Below, piece by piece: positions 24,970 through 33,617 of a DNA stretch of 33,617 nt (the first letter of the stretch is position 1; every line of letters starts with the position of its first letter). The notes under the pieces were generated by a model. It searched no databases and was not told where the DNA came from. It was given only the letters and a program-made list of their open reading frames with translations. Source of the DNA: CAYLNH01 sp964384625 (GTDB taxonomy: Bacteria; Verrucomicrobiota; Lentisphaeria; JABSQK01); contig CAYLNH010000048.1 in the NCBI GenBank assembly GCA_964384625.1, positions 1-33,617 on the forward strand, in the 5' to 3' direction. A program made the translations under genes and the position numbers.

Positions 24970-25794
24970 CTAGTGGTTTTTACCGTTGCCGAACCATCGC
25001 CAGAAGCCCCAGCCGGGACGATCATTGTATGGGTGGTAGTAGCCGGCGCTGCCGGTCTGCGGCTGCTTGGATTTCCAGTCGACCACGGTGTCGACGCCAC
25101 CGTCCACATTGCCCAGGTTCATATACAGACCATCGCGGTGCGAAATGGATTTGTAGTAGTAGCAGAACCGGCCGTGGCCGTCGGCAATCCAATACACGGC
25201 CGGACCGCCGCCGATCAGATGACGGCCATAGTCCTTGCCTTTGCGCCAGTTCATCAGGGACGGGCCGCCGCCCCACCAACTCAGATGGTAGTCAACCTTG
25301 GTATCCTGTCTGTTCTCAACGTAGGTATCGAAGTTGCGCATGCTTTTCAACCGATTTCCCTCCGGGTTGGATCCCCAGCCATCGGTTACCCGCGTATCCG
25401 GACAAAAGAGCAATTGCGGATCGCCGATGTAACCGGCGTAGGAGATCAACCCGAACCCCGTGCGCTCCGCTGCATACGGCGACGTCCGGCAGGTTGAGGG
25501 GTTTCCGTTGGAGCGAACCCACGGCATATGCGCATCGTGATCGGTGATATACATCGTCAATGAAGCAGTCAACTGCTGAATCTGGTTTACGCACACGACC
25601 TGCCTGGCTTTCACCTTGGCGGTAGCCAGCGCCGGGAGCAGGATGGCCGCCAACACCGCAACAATAGCGATGATCACCAGCAACTCGATCAACGTGAAAG
25701 CCGAACAACCCCGGCTTCGCTGCCGTCGGGATTCCTTCGGCCGGCCGGCCGCACGTTCAATCTCTGCAACGCTCTCTCTTACACGACTACGCAT
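24970..25794 (-). CDS. Pseudopilin-like protein with type II/IV prepilin N-terminus
   Basis: 274 residues. A 32-residue basic leader precedes FTLIELLVIIAIVAVLAAILLPAL, the class III signal used by prepilin peptidase; Phe33 is +1 and Glu37 is the conserved +5 glutamate. The usual Gly at -1 is Ala32. The mature part matches the PVC-type secreted pseudopilin-like family: an ATAKVKARQVVCVNQIQQL helix, aromatic-rich middle and a C-terminal NVDGGVDTVVDW resembling the H-x9-DG end. Such proteins occur in hundreds of copies in some Lentisphaerae, often beside regulators and hydrolases; their role is unclear (surface fibres or substrate capture). AGGGAG precedes the chosen ATG. It begins 30 bases after the regulator stop and so probably shares its transcript. 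Confidence 0.85.
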   Translation of the reverse strand: MRSRVRESVAEIERAAGRPKESRRQRSRGCSAFTLIELLVIIAIVAVLAAILLPALATAKVKARQVVCVNQIQQLTASLTMYITDHDAHMPWVRSNGNPSTCRTSPYAAERTGFGLISYAGYIGDPQLLFCPDTRVTDGWGSNPEGNRLKSMRNFDTYVENRQDTKVDYHLSWWGGGPSLMNWRKGKDYGRHLIGGGPAVYWIADGHGRFCYYYKSISHRDGLYMNLGNVDGGVDTVVDWKSKQPQTGSAGYYHPYNDRPGWGFWRWFGNGKNH

Positions 25795-25824
25795 GCAGTT
25801 CTCCCTGATTAGGTTCAGATACAA

Positions 25825-26937
25825 TCATAGAATCAACTCCGGCGACGGCGCGGCATGGTGCGGCACCACGGCAATCGCCGCCGGCCGGTATGCGCTTCGC
25901 TCCTCCAGATTCCCCAAAGCGTCCAACAGGTCCTCGGCCAGAATCGCCGCGCATTGGTCCGGATCGACCTCCAGCCGAGCCGGCACCGGCACCAGCCGCT
26001 GCGGATCACCCTTGTTCGCATGGGTGATCACCAGCAGGTCCTCCGGCACCGAAATGCGGTTCACCACCAACATCTCGCCCATGTCCCGATACAGCGTGTC
26101 GTCGAGCACCAGCATGCCGTCCGGCCGGCCGTCACGCGCCCGCCAGACTTTGCGCAAACCGTCACGTCCGCGGCGGCACTCGCCGGCAGCCGAAATCCAG
26201 GCATGCCGATCATCGCGTAATTCCAGACCGGCGGCCTGCAGTTCCTCCCGGCAGATCCGCGACAGGCGGCTGTTCGCGTCGTGGGCCTTCTCGATCAACG
26301 CGATCTTGGTGCAGTCGTTCTCGATCAGGTAACGGATCCCGCGGCGGGCGATTTCGGCGTAGTCGATCATTGCCTGGCCCGGCGGGTCCTCGCCTGCAAC
26401 CATAACCCGCCGCTGATCCAACAGCGACCGGAACGTGCCGGTGATCATCGTGCCGACCGGCACAATCGCCCGCAGCCGATTGTTCTCCAGGTCGTCCCAG
26501 AATTCCTCCGACGTCGGCAACTCCGGATCCCGCTCATTCAACTCCGGGGCGTGACCGACATAGATCCGGGTCATCTGCCCGTACTTCGTCAGAAACGCAG
26601 CCACCTGCTGCACCACCCGCAAATAGAAATACGATGTCGCCGACCGGGAAATATCCAGTTCGATCAGGATCCCGACGGTCTTGTTCAGCTTGGGGTCGAG
26701 CACATATGTGCCGCTGCCCAGCCGACGCTCAAGCAGACCTTCCTGCACCAGCGCACCGACCGCCTCGCGAATCGTCAGAGGGCTGACCGCAAAGCGCTTG
26801 GCCAGCGCGTTCTGCGACCCGAACCGGTCGCCGGGCTGGTACTCCTCAAGGACCTCCTGCCGCAGCAGCTCGGTGATCTGCCGATGCAGCGACGTCCGGT
26901 TCAGCACATCTTTCCTGCCGGCCTTCCGTGTCTTCAT
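25825..26937 (-). CDS. GntR-type transcriptional regulator with LacI-like sugar-sensor domain
   Basis: 370 residues. A GntR winged helix-turn-helix (about 14-80) shows LHRQITELLRQEVLEEYQPGDRFGSQNALAKRFAVSPLTIREAVGAL and the wing LLERRLGSGTYV. A periplasmic-binding-protein-like domain follows (about 88-360), with KTVGILIELD, GIRYLIENDCTKIALI, DGMLVLDD and DLLVITHANKG. This AraR-type arrangement usually senses a sugar and represses genes for its use. GGAGG precedes the ATG. It lies at the head of a minus-strand set with the pseudopilin-like and large hydrolase genes, which are its likely targets. A 15-bp near-palindrome sits just upstream. Confidence 0.92.
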   Translation of the reverse strand: MKTRKAGRKDVLNRTSLHRQITELLRQEVLEEYQPGDRFGSQNALAKRFAVSPLTIREAVGALVQEGLLERRLGSGTYVLDPKLNKTVGILIELDISRSATSYFYLRVVQQVAAFLTKYGQMTRIYVGHAPELNERDPELPTSEEFWDDLENNRLRAIVPVGTMITGTFRSLLDQRRVMVAGEDPPGQAMIDYAEIARRGIRYLIENDCTKIALIEKAHDANSRLSRICREELQAAGLELRDDRHAWISAAGECRRGRDGLRKVWRARDGRPDGMLVLDDTLYRDMGEMLVVNRISVPEDLLVITHANKGDPQRLVPVPARLEVDPDQCAAILAEDLLDALGNLEERSAYRPAAIAVVPHHAAPSPELIL

Positions 26938-26972
26938 CCGGCCTCCCAGCCTCCCTTGTTGTGCACCTGTAA

Positions 26973-26987
26973 AGTCATCTGATAACT
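26973..26987. promoter_or_regulatory. Candidate operator for the GntR-type regulator
   Basis: AGTCATCTGATAACT is a 15-bp sequence with 6 of 7 symmetric pairs, centred on position 26980. It lies 36-50 bases upstream of the regulator ATG and directly downstream of its putative -10 box, where binding would block transcription. Autoregulation is inferred; no second copy was seen upstream of the hydrolase gene. Confidence 0.3.
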
Positions 26988-26988
26988 A

Positions 26989-27016
26989 ATTGAATGCCCG
27001 AACCCGAGGATTGCAA
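26989..27016 (-). promoter_or_regulatory. Weak promoter for the regulator gene
   Basis: Minus strand: TTGCAA (27016-27011), a 16-base spacer and TTCAAT (26994-26989), each 4 of 6 to consensus. Position relative to the regulator start and the palindrome supports it, but the match alone is weak. Confidence 0.25.
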
Positions 27017-27152
27017 GTCGGATTCAGAAGATTCCCGGGTTCGAGCCCGGAGCCGATCCGCCGAAAACGTTCGCCGGCCCTGTTGTGAGGGTGCTCCCCC
27101 GACGCCCTGCCAACCCCCCGGAGTGGCGCCGCCGCAGCGCTGTGACGGCCGC

Positions 27153-27389
27153 TCACTCGGTCTGCTTCACGAACGCCAGTTTGTCGAGATTGACTACAAA
27201 CACCTGTTCATCGGCCTGCTGGACCTTGCCGCTGACAACGACTTTGCTGCCGGGCTTGATGCCTTCGTGACCTTTGAGCGATTTCTTCATCGGCCTCCCC
27301 TGGGCGTCGACCAGCTGAATTGTGGCTGCATTCGCCATAATCCGGTCCGGTCCGGCACAGCACAAATCCCATGGCGTCGGGCAGGCCAT
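27153..27389 (-). CDS. Short, probably N-terminally truncated protein with CPTPWDxCC motif
   Basis: 78 residues from the ATG at 27389. It opens with MACPTPWDLCC and continues as a small beta-rich domain (ATIQLVDAQGRPMKKSLKG, then PGSKVVVSGKVQQADEQVFVVNLDKLAFVK), which looks like an OB-type fold. From memory, planctomycete-type proteins carry this motif in the middle, after a signal peptide and an N-terminal beta domain of some 60-100 residues; that half is missing here. The frame is open upstream to 27575, but those residues are low quality and run through a 91-bp palindromic element (27428-27518). The gene may have been truncated by that element, or it may be an unusually short member. AGGG precedes the ATG at about 8 bases. 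Confidence 0.5.
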   Translation of the reverse strand: MACPTPWDLCCAGPDRIMANAATIQLVDAQGRPMKKSLKGHEGIKPGSKVVVSGKVQQADEQVFVVNLDKLAFVKQTE

Positions 27390-27778
27390 GCGGGCGCCCT
27401 GCCGTCCAGACCGGATCCAGGCGGTATGTAATGCGTCAGTGACGGGGAGCAGTGTCTGCCGCCCACCACCGGCAGGAGAGCAGCACGCGGGGGCCACTCC
27501 CCGTGACTGACGCATTACGACGGTACGAGGCATACTGTATTTTGCCGATCCACCCTTAAAACCGGCCGGAAACACGCTAAACTATGCGAACTCGGGAGAG
27601 AATCTCCGGGACACGCGTAAGACCGGCTGCTCGGCGGCGTAAGCTTGATGAACCTGAACTCTGAGGAAAACCGGCTTGGATACTGCCGCCAATCTGACTC
27701 GTGCCAAACTGATTTTTTGCGAAAGTAACATGGTCGAAACAACATCGAACCGAGTCAACGACAACGAGGAGGAAAATC
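27390..27778. other. Intergenic stretch with palindromic element and leader of the TMEM43-like gene
   Basis: 389 bases without a convincing gene. The left part holds the 91-bp inverted-repeat element (27428-27518). The right part is more AT-rich and contains a weak plus-strand promoter candidate, TTAAAA, a 16-base spacer and TAAACT (about 27556-27583). It ends with a strong ribosome binding site GAGGAGGA (27766-27773) before the ATG at 27779. Nothing else recognisable was seen. Confidence 0.4.
27428..27518. repeat. 91-bp palindromic element with 22-bp terminal inverted repeats
   Basis: The left end (27428-27449) begins GTAATGCGTCAGT and ends ACGGGGAG. The right end (27497-27518) is its reverse complement at 21 of 22 positions. 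The 47-base interior has its own hairpin (CTGCCG 27456-27461, CGGCAG 27470-27475). The size and terminal repeats fit a MITE or REPIN-like non-autonomous element. No clear target-site duplication flanks it, and there is only one copy in this window. Confidence 0.55.
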
Positions 27779-28957
27779 ATGTCTGACTCATTCACCGAAG
27801 TGACCACCCAAGGCTGGGGCAGCCGCATCATGGAATCCATCAAGGGGATCCTGGCCGGCATTGTCCTGTTTGTGGTCGCCTTCCCCGTGCTGTTCCTCAA
27901 CGAGGGGTGTGCGGTCCGAACCTACAAGATGCTGAAAGAAGGCGCCGGTGCGTGCATTTCGCTGGCCGAACCCAAGGTCGAGGCCGCCAACGACGGCAAG
28001 CTTGTGCACTTCACCGCCGATGCCGTGACTGAGGACACGCTTACGGACGCGGAGCTCGGCGCCGAAGCGACAGCAATTCGTCTTGAACGCCGGGTCGAGA
28101 TGTACCAGTGGAAGGAACGCAAGAAGTCCAAATCAAAGAAGAACCTCGGCGGCAGCAAAACCACGAAGACGACCTACCACTATGACCGGGTCTGGTCGTC
28201 GGAGCTGATCAACTCCAGTAAATTCAAGAAGGCGGAGGCCCATAGGAACCCGACGTCAATGCCGTATTCGTCGAAGACGTTCACGGCGCAGAACGTGACT
28301 GCGGGCGGCTTCAATCTGAGTTCCTCGTTGATCAACAAGATCAAGGGCGAGACCGACATGGCCATCGACGAGTCCATGGTCGCCAAGCTGCCGCCGGCCC
28401 TGACCGCGAAGGGCCAGGTCCAGGGCAAGGACTTCTATGTCGGCACCGATCCGTCCAACCCGCAGATCGGCGATCTGCGGCTGTCGTTCACGGTCGTCCG
28501 GCCGCCCCAGAAAATCAGCGTCATCTCACAGCAGTCCGGCAACACCCTGGTGCCGTATCAGTCGAAAGCCGGGCCGACGCTCGAACGGCTGCAGATGGGC
28601 GCACACAGCAAGGACGCGATGTTCGAGCAGGCGCAGGCCGAGAACAAGACGCGGACCTGGATTGTCCGCGTCGTCGGCTTCGTCATCATGGCGGTCGGCC
28701 TGATGCTGGTGTTCAAGCCGATTTCCGTGGTGGCGAATGTGGTTCCGTTCCTCGGCAGCATTGTCGGGGCCGGTTTCGCGCTGGCCGCATTTGGCATTGC
28801 CTTCGCGTTGTCGTTGATCACGATTGCGGTGGCCTGGGTATTCTACCGGCCGCTGCTCGGCATCCCGCTGCTGATTGTCGGCGTTGCCGCGATCGTGCTG
28901 GTAATCGTCAAAGGCGCCAAAGCCAAGGCCGCCCGCCGGCCGACGACCGCGTCCTGA
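27779..28957 (+). CDS. TMEM43/LUMA-family membrane protein
   Basis: 392 residues. An N-terminal membrane helix (about 18-37, GILAGIVLFVVAFPVLFLNEG) is followed by a large extracytoplasmic domain and at least three C-terminal helices (about 293-380, ending in a basic tail). FPVLFLNEGCAVRTYKMLKEGA, the YDRVWSSELINSSKFKK segment, the NPTSMPYSSKTF segment and the C-terminal helix cluster are characteristic of the TMEM43 family, which in animals is an inner nuclear/ER membrane protein and is also widespread in bacteria without a defined role. A strong GAGGAGG site precedes the ATG. It stands alone, with no obvious operon partner; the next gene starts 131 bases downstream with its own promoter-like element. 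Confidence 0.85.
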   Translation: MSDSFTEVTTQGWGSRIMESIKGILAGIVLFVVAFPVLFLNEGCAVRTYKMLKEGAGACISLAEPKVEAANDGKLVHFTADAVTEDTLTDAELGAEATAIRLERRVEMYQWKERKKSKSKKNLGGSKTTKTTYHYDRVWSSELINSSKFKKAEAHRNPTSMPYSSKTFTAQNVTAGGFNLSSSLINKIKGETDMAIDESMVAKLPPALTAKGQVQGKDFYVGTDPSNPQIGDLRLSFTVVRPPQKISVISQQSGNTLVPYQSKAGPTLERLQMGAHSKDAMFEQAQAENKTRTWIVRVVGFVIMAVGLMLVFKPISVVANVVPFLGSIVGAGFALAAFGIAFALSLITIAVAWVFYRPLLGIPLLIVGVAAIVLVIVKGAKAKAARRPTTAS

Positions 28958-29071
28958 CGTCAGTCCGGCGGCAACGGTCGCCGGCCGGTCTGAACCGGAC
29001 AACAACCACGACACCCGATCCGGGGCGTCAGCCGACCGCAGCTGGTGCCCCGGTTTCGTTGTTGTGTATTG

Positions 29072-29080
29072 TGCTATAGT
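29072..29080 (+). promoter_or_regulatory. Extended -10 promoter directly before the GNAT-like gene
   Basis: TGCTATAGT is an extended -10 box (TGn followed by TATAGT, 29075-29080). No good -35 box is seen. A start near 29087 would leave only about two bases before the ATG at 29089, and no Shine-Dalgarno sequence is present, so the message could be leaderless. Confidence 0.3.
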
Positions 29081-29088
29081 AGCCGACC

Positions 29089-29361
29089 ATGGCCATCACG
29101 ACACGGATTATTGAGGACATCACCGAACTGGATCAGGCGGCGTGGACCGCTCTGGCTGGCGCCCCGCACGAACTCCCAGCCTGGTACCAGGCGGCCCGGG
29201 CCTACCGGCCGAAGGCGCGTCATTGCCTGGCTTGCGTGTTTGAGGACGGCCGATTGCGGGCCTTCGCCCCCTTCCGTCGGCAGCAGAAACGGGTCGGCCC
29301 GCTGCAGGCGGGGCCGGTCTCCACAGTGGCTCGGCATCTCCTTAACCGGCTTCATCCGTGA
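29089..29361 (+). pseudogene. N-terminal fragment of a GNAT/FemAB-like acyltransferase
   Basis: 90 residues. The opening (LDQAAWTALAGAPHELPAWYQAARAY, then CVFEDGRLRAFAPFRRQQKRVGPLQAGPVSTV) matches the usual start of the FemAB/BioF2-like GNAT proteins, which have two GNAT lobes and need about 330-380 residues. It ends at an in-frame TGA (29359-29361). The remaining homologous sequence continues in the same frame from codon 29362 onward, with a usable start only at GTG 29395 or ATG 29398. This is therefore one gene interrupted by a stop, or two chains that assemble. Residues near the break (ARHLLNRLHP) look less like the family, so a small local frameshift is also possible. Confidence 0.55.
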
Positions 29362-29397
29362 TCCTGCAATGCGCCGCAGCAGATTCGCGGCACGCCC

Positions 29398-30132
29398 GTG
29401 GGCGAGTCCCAGTATTTCCCCGCCCTCCTCGATGTACTGCGTCGAACTGCCGTTCGGAACGGCGCCGGCCTGCTGATCTTCCCGCAGTGCCGCCGCCGGT
29501 TGGCCGCCCCCGAGGCGCTGACGCTCGACAGCCTGCCGGACCACGTCTTGCACCTGCCCGGCAACAGCTTCAACGACTACCTCGCGCAATTTCCCCGCAA
29601 ACGCAGATACAATATGAAACGCGAAGCCCGGCTTGCGCCGCGAATCGAACGACTGCCGGTCGAGGGATATGAGGAGACAATCGCCAGCCTTCATTGGCGG
29701 ACCTGTCAACGACAAGGCAGCCGACGCAAAACACCGGCTGCGTTTTTCCGTGTCTTCGGTCAGCATCTTGGCGATCGCTATCGGCTCCTGCTCGCCAGGC
29801 AGGACGGAATCTCGACGGGGGTGATGACCTACTACCAGGCGGACGAGCATATCAGACTCTTCCACATCGGCGTTCGCGAGCGCGATTTGAGTTATTTCAG
29901 CCTTGCGTTCTACGAACCGATCCGCATTGCGTACGAACACGGGATCCGACGGATTTCCCTCGGCATCGGCGCGGGACGGGCCAAACGCCTGCGCGGCGCC
30001 GAAGCGATCCCCATGTGGTGCTGCTACGTTCCCTTGAACCGCACGGCCGCCGTCGTCCTGAAGCTCGTACAGTTGGACTGCCGGCTGCGGCGGAAACTGA
30101 AGATCCCGCCCGGGCTGCCCATCAATCCGTAA
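29398..30132 (+). CDS. C-terminal GNAT/FemAB-like acyltransferase domain
   Basis: 244 residues in the same frame as the fragment upstream; the GTG at 29395 is an alternative start. It carries the typical FemAB/CelD-like features: LIFPQCRR, LPGNSFNDYLAQFPRKRRYNMKREAR (the conserved RKxRxNxxR stretch) and GVMTYYQADEHIRLFHIGVRERDLSYFSLAFYEPIRIAYEHGIRRISLGIG. Such enzymes transfer acyl or aminoacyl groups, often in cell-envelope or polysaccharide pathways. There is no obvious Shine-Dalgarno sequence before the start. Without the N-terminal lobe its activity is doubtful, yet the frame is otherwise clean for 244 codons, so decay, if any, is recent. It is convergent with recO. Confidence 0.7.
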   Translation: MGESQYFPALLDVLRRTAVRNGAGLLIFPQCRRRLAAPEALTLDSLPDHVLHLPGNSFNDYLAQFPRKRRYNMKREARLAPRIERLPVEGYEETIASLHWRTCQRQGSRRKTPAAFFRVFGQHLGDRYRLLLARQDGISTGVMTYYQADEHIRLFHIGVRERDLSYFSLAFYEPIRIAYEHGIRRISLGIGAGRAKRLRGAEAIPMWCCYVPLNRTAAVVLKLVQLDCRLRRKLKIPPGLPINP

Positions 30133-30173
30133 TAATCCCGGAGTGCGCTTCACGGAAGGGCTCGGGTTTCATT

Positions 30174-30209
30174 CGCCGTTCAGGGCCGAAGATCATTGCG
30201 GCGCTTTTT
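30174..30209 (+). terminator. Possible terminator after the GNAT-like gene
   Basis: CGCCG (30174-30178) can pair with CGGCG (30199-30203), followed at once by CTTTTT (30204-30209) on the plus strand. The stem is short and the loop is 20 bases, so support is weak. It lies in the 75-base gap before the convergent recO stop. Confidence 0.25.
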
Positions 30210-30846
30210 ACTGAATCTCCTCCAACCCGTCCGGCACCCGCAAACCCGTGCGTTCAAGGTGGTCGCAGGTCCATGACGCCAGGCGAAACCAGATCTCGTC
30301 GGGATAGACCGGGGTCTCCCATTCCGCGTCCGTCGCGTAGGCGAGCATCTCGCCCATGGCTTCTTCTTTGGACGGATGCGCGCTGAGGTCCGGCAGCAGG
30401 CCGTGTTCGTCCAGGGCGGACAGCATAACCCCGAGATAAACGGGAACGCACGATTCCAATTTCGGGCCGGCCAACCGGGTGAAGGCACAATGCAGCGCCT
30501 GAAACAACTGCGCTGCCGGATCCTCCTCAACACTGTTCTGCAGGGCGAACCTGGCCAGCCACATGGCCGTTCGAAAATGGCCGGGCACCGCCGCAATGCG
30601 GCTGAAGTCCTCGATCAACTCGACCTCGCGGGCGGTGTGCAGGCCAGACTTGCCGGGACGGTAGGATACCTGGATCAGGCGCAGCAGGTCGACCGCCGGG
30701 AATCGGGTCTTACCCTGTTTCAAGGCGCCCTTGGCGATCAGGTGGACCTGACCGCGATCGCGCGTTAACAAGACAAAAATAAGGCTGGTCTCCGAATAGG
30801 GTGTCTTTCGGAGAACCAGCCCGGTAGTTTCAATAATCTCGCTCAA
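30208..30846 (-). CDS. recO: DNA repair protein RecO
   Basis: 212 residues. RecO helps RecR load RecA onto SSB-coated single-stranded DNA in gap repair. The N-terminal OB-fold is clear (IIETTGLVLRKTPYSETSLIFVLLTRDRGQVHLIAKGALK), followed by the helical domain (ELIEDFSRIAAVPGHFRTAMWLARFALQNSVEEDPA). The C-terminal part is somewhat short compared with the usual 230-250 residues and lacks the four-cysteine zinc motif found in many members. The start codon is TTG, with AGGA just upstream inside the end of hppA; the two genes are separated by only 6 bases and are surely co-transcribed. Confidence 0.88.
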   Translation of the reverse strand: MSEIIETTGLVLRKTPYSETSLIFVLLTRDRGQVHLIAKGALKQGKTRFPAVDLLRLIQVSYRPGKSGLHTAREVELIEDFSRIAAVPGHFRTAMWLARFALQNSVEEDPAAQLFQALHCAFTRLAGPKLESCVPVYLGVMLSALDEHGLLPDLSAHPSKEEAMGEMLAYATDAEWETPVYPDEIWFRLASWTCDHLERTGLRVPDGLEEIQ

Positions 30847-30852
30847 GCGGTC

Positions 30853-33240
<2,388 letters not shown>

Positions 33241-33617
33241 TGAGTACTCTCCTTCGCCTCGCTGTTGTGTCAGACGGACGCCCGTATCGGGCCCCGTTGG
33301 ATGTGGGTTCAGCGGCCGCCCCGGCGGCGACCAGAAAACGGTATTCAGGCACAAAGCGAGTAACATACGATTCGGCGTACCCCTGTCAACAGCTTCGGAC
33401 CAATTCTGGCAATAGAATCGGCCCGGCTTCTGAGGCGAAGCCGTGGTCATCGATCTTAATCGTCTTTTCATCGGCGGCATTACCGCGGCACCGGCCGACC
33501 GGGACCCGGGGCAGACTTCAAGAACGGCGCCGGCATGGACTGGTTGAGGCGGCGGGTAAGCCCTCGTCTACTGCCCTTCTTTGCCCCGAGTCCCGGCTCT
33601 CAAGAGGTTGGGAACCT
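33241..33617. other. Gene-free stretch upstream of hppA
   Basis: 377 bases. No ORF with a plausible start and family signature was seen on either strand, and no tRNA or known RNA was recognised. The part nearest hppA holds its ribosome binding site and presumably its promoter. The distal part contains the imperfect palindrome at 33499-33596. Confidence 0.4.
33499..33596. repeat. 98-bp imperfect palindrome at the window end
   Basis: CCGGGACCCGGGGCA (33499-33513) and TGCCCCGAGTCCCGG (33582-33596) are complementary at 14 of 15 positions, closing a 68-base interior that contains GGCGCC and a small GGGTAAGCCC hairpin. It could be a structured RNA, a mobile palindrome or the terminator of a gene beyond the window. 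Confidence 0.4.

Noticed and set aside
27001..27060. A tRNA-like segment with GGGTTCGAGCCC resembling a T arm
   Set aside because: The T loop would have six rather than seven bases, the anticodon stem does not pair, and no acceptor stem can be formed.
29359..29361. TGA as a selenocysteine codon in the GNAT-like gene
   Set aside because: No convincing bacterial SECIS hairpin follows (only a 4-bp stem), and this enzyme family has no redox site at that position.
33241..33480. A longer N-terminus for the pyrophosphatase
   Set aside because: The ATG at 33240 has a good ribosome binding site and starts a signal-like hydrophobic segment; the extension has neither.

Overview
The window reads as a chromosomal segment of a GC-rich, Gram-negative bacterium of the PVC group, most likely Lentisphaerota or a close relative. 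This is an inference from gene content: a GntR-type regulator with a sugar-sensor domain next to a pseudopilin-like protein and a giant secreted glycoside-hydrolase-like protein, a membrane pyrophosphatase, a PurS-PurL fusion, and a short protein with a C-P-T-P-W-D-x-C-C motif of a kind I associate with planctomycetes. No rRNA, tRNA, CRISPR array, insertion sequence with a transposase, or phage gene was found.

Layout. (1) 1-4028, minus strand: purine synthesis, purSL then purQ, closed by a REP-like hairpin that contains the purQ stop codon. (2) 4029-12796, plus strand: a well-formed sigma70-type promoter and a 5'-leader hairpin lead into a tightly packed four-gene operon. It encodes a Ser/Thr kinase with zinc ribbons and six membrane helices, an NfeD-type ClpP-like membrane protease, a tandem HtrA-like protein that has lost its catalytic residues, and an intact HtrA protease with two PDZ domains. 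This looks like one envelope signalling and proteolysis unit and is the most interesting part of the window. (3) 12992-20559, minus strand: envelope genes, namely an MscS channel, a small unknown protein, a stand-alone cyclic-nucleotide-binding domain, a WaaE-like glycosyltransferase, a DUF3108 protein and a 1344-residue AsmA-like protein. (4) 20774-26937, minus strand: GntR-type regulator, pseudopilin-like protein and a 1343-residue secreted CBM9/glycoside-hydrolase-like protein, probably a glycan-use locus with its own regulator. (5) 27153-30132: a truncated short gene beside a 91-bp palindromic element, a TMEM43/LUMA-family membrane protein, and a GNAT/FemAB-like gene split by an in-frame TGA. 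(6) 30208-33240, minus strand: a K+-dependent-type membrane pyrophosphatase followed at once by recO with a TTG start. The last 377 bases hold no gene but carry a large imperfect palindrome.

Several intergenic gaps contain long inverted repeats (near 108-128, 4239-4260, 12846-12900, 18814-18858, 27428-27518, 33499-33596). They are unrelated in sequence, so they are reported separately. All functional statements come from motif reading and family knowledge. No database search was run.
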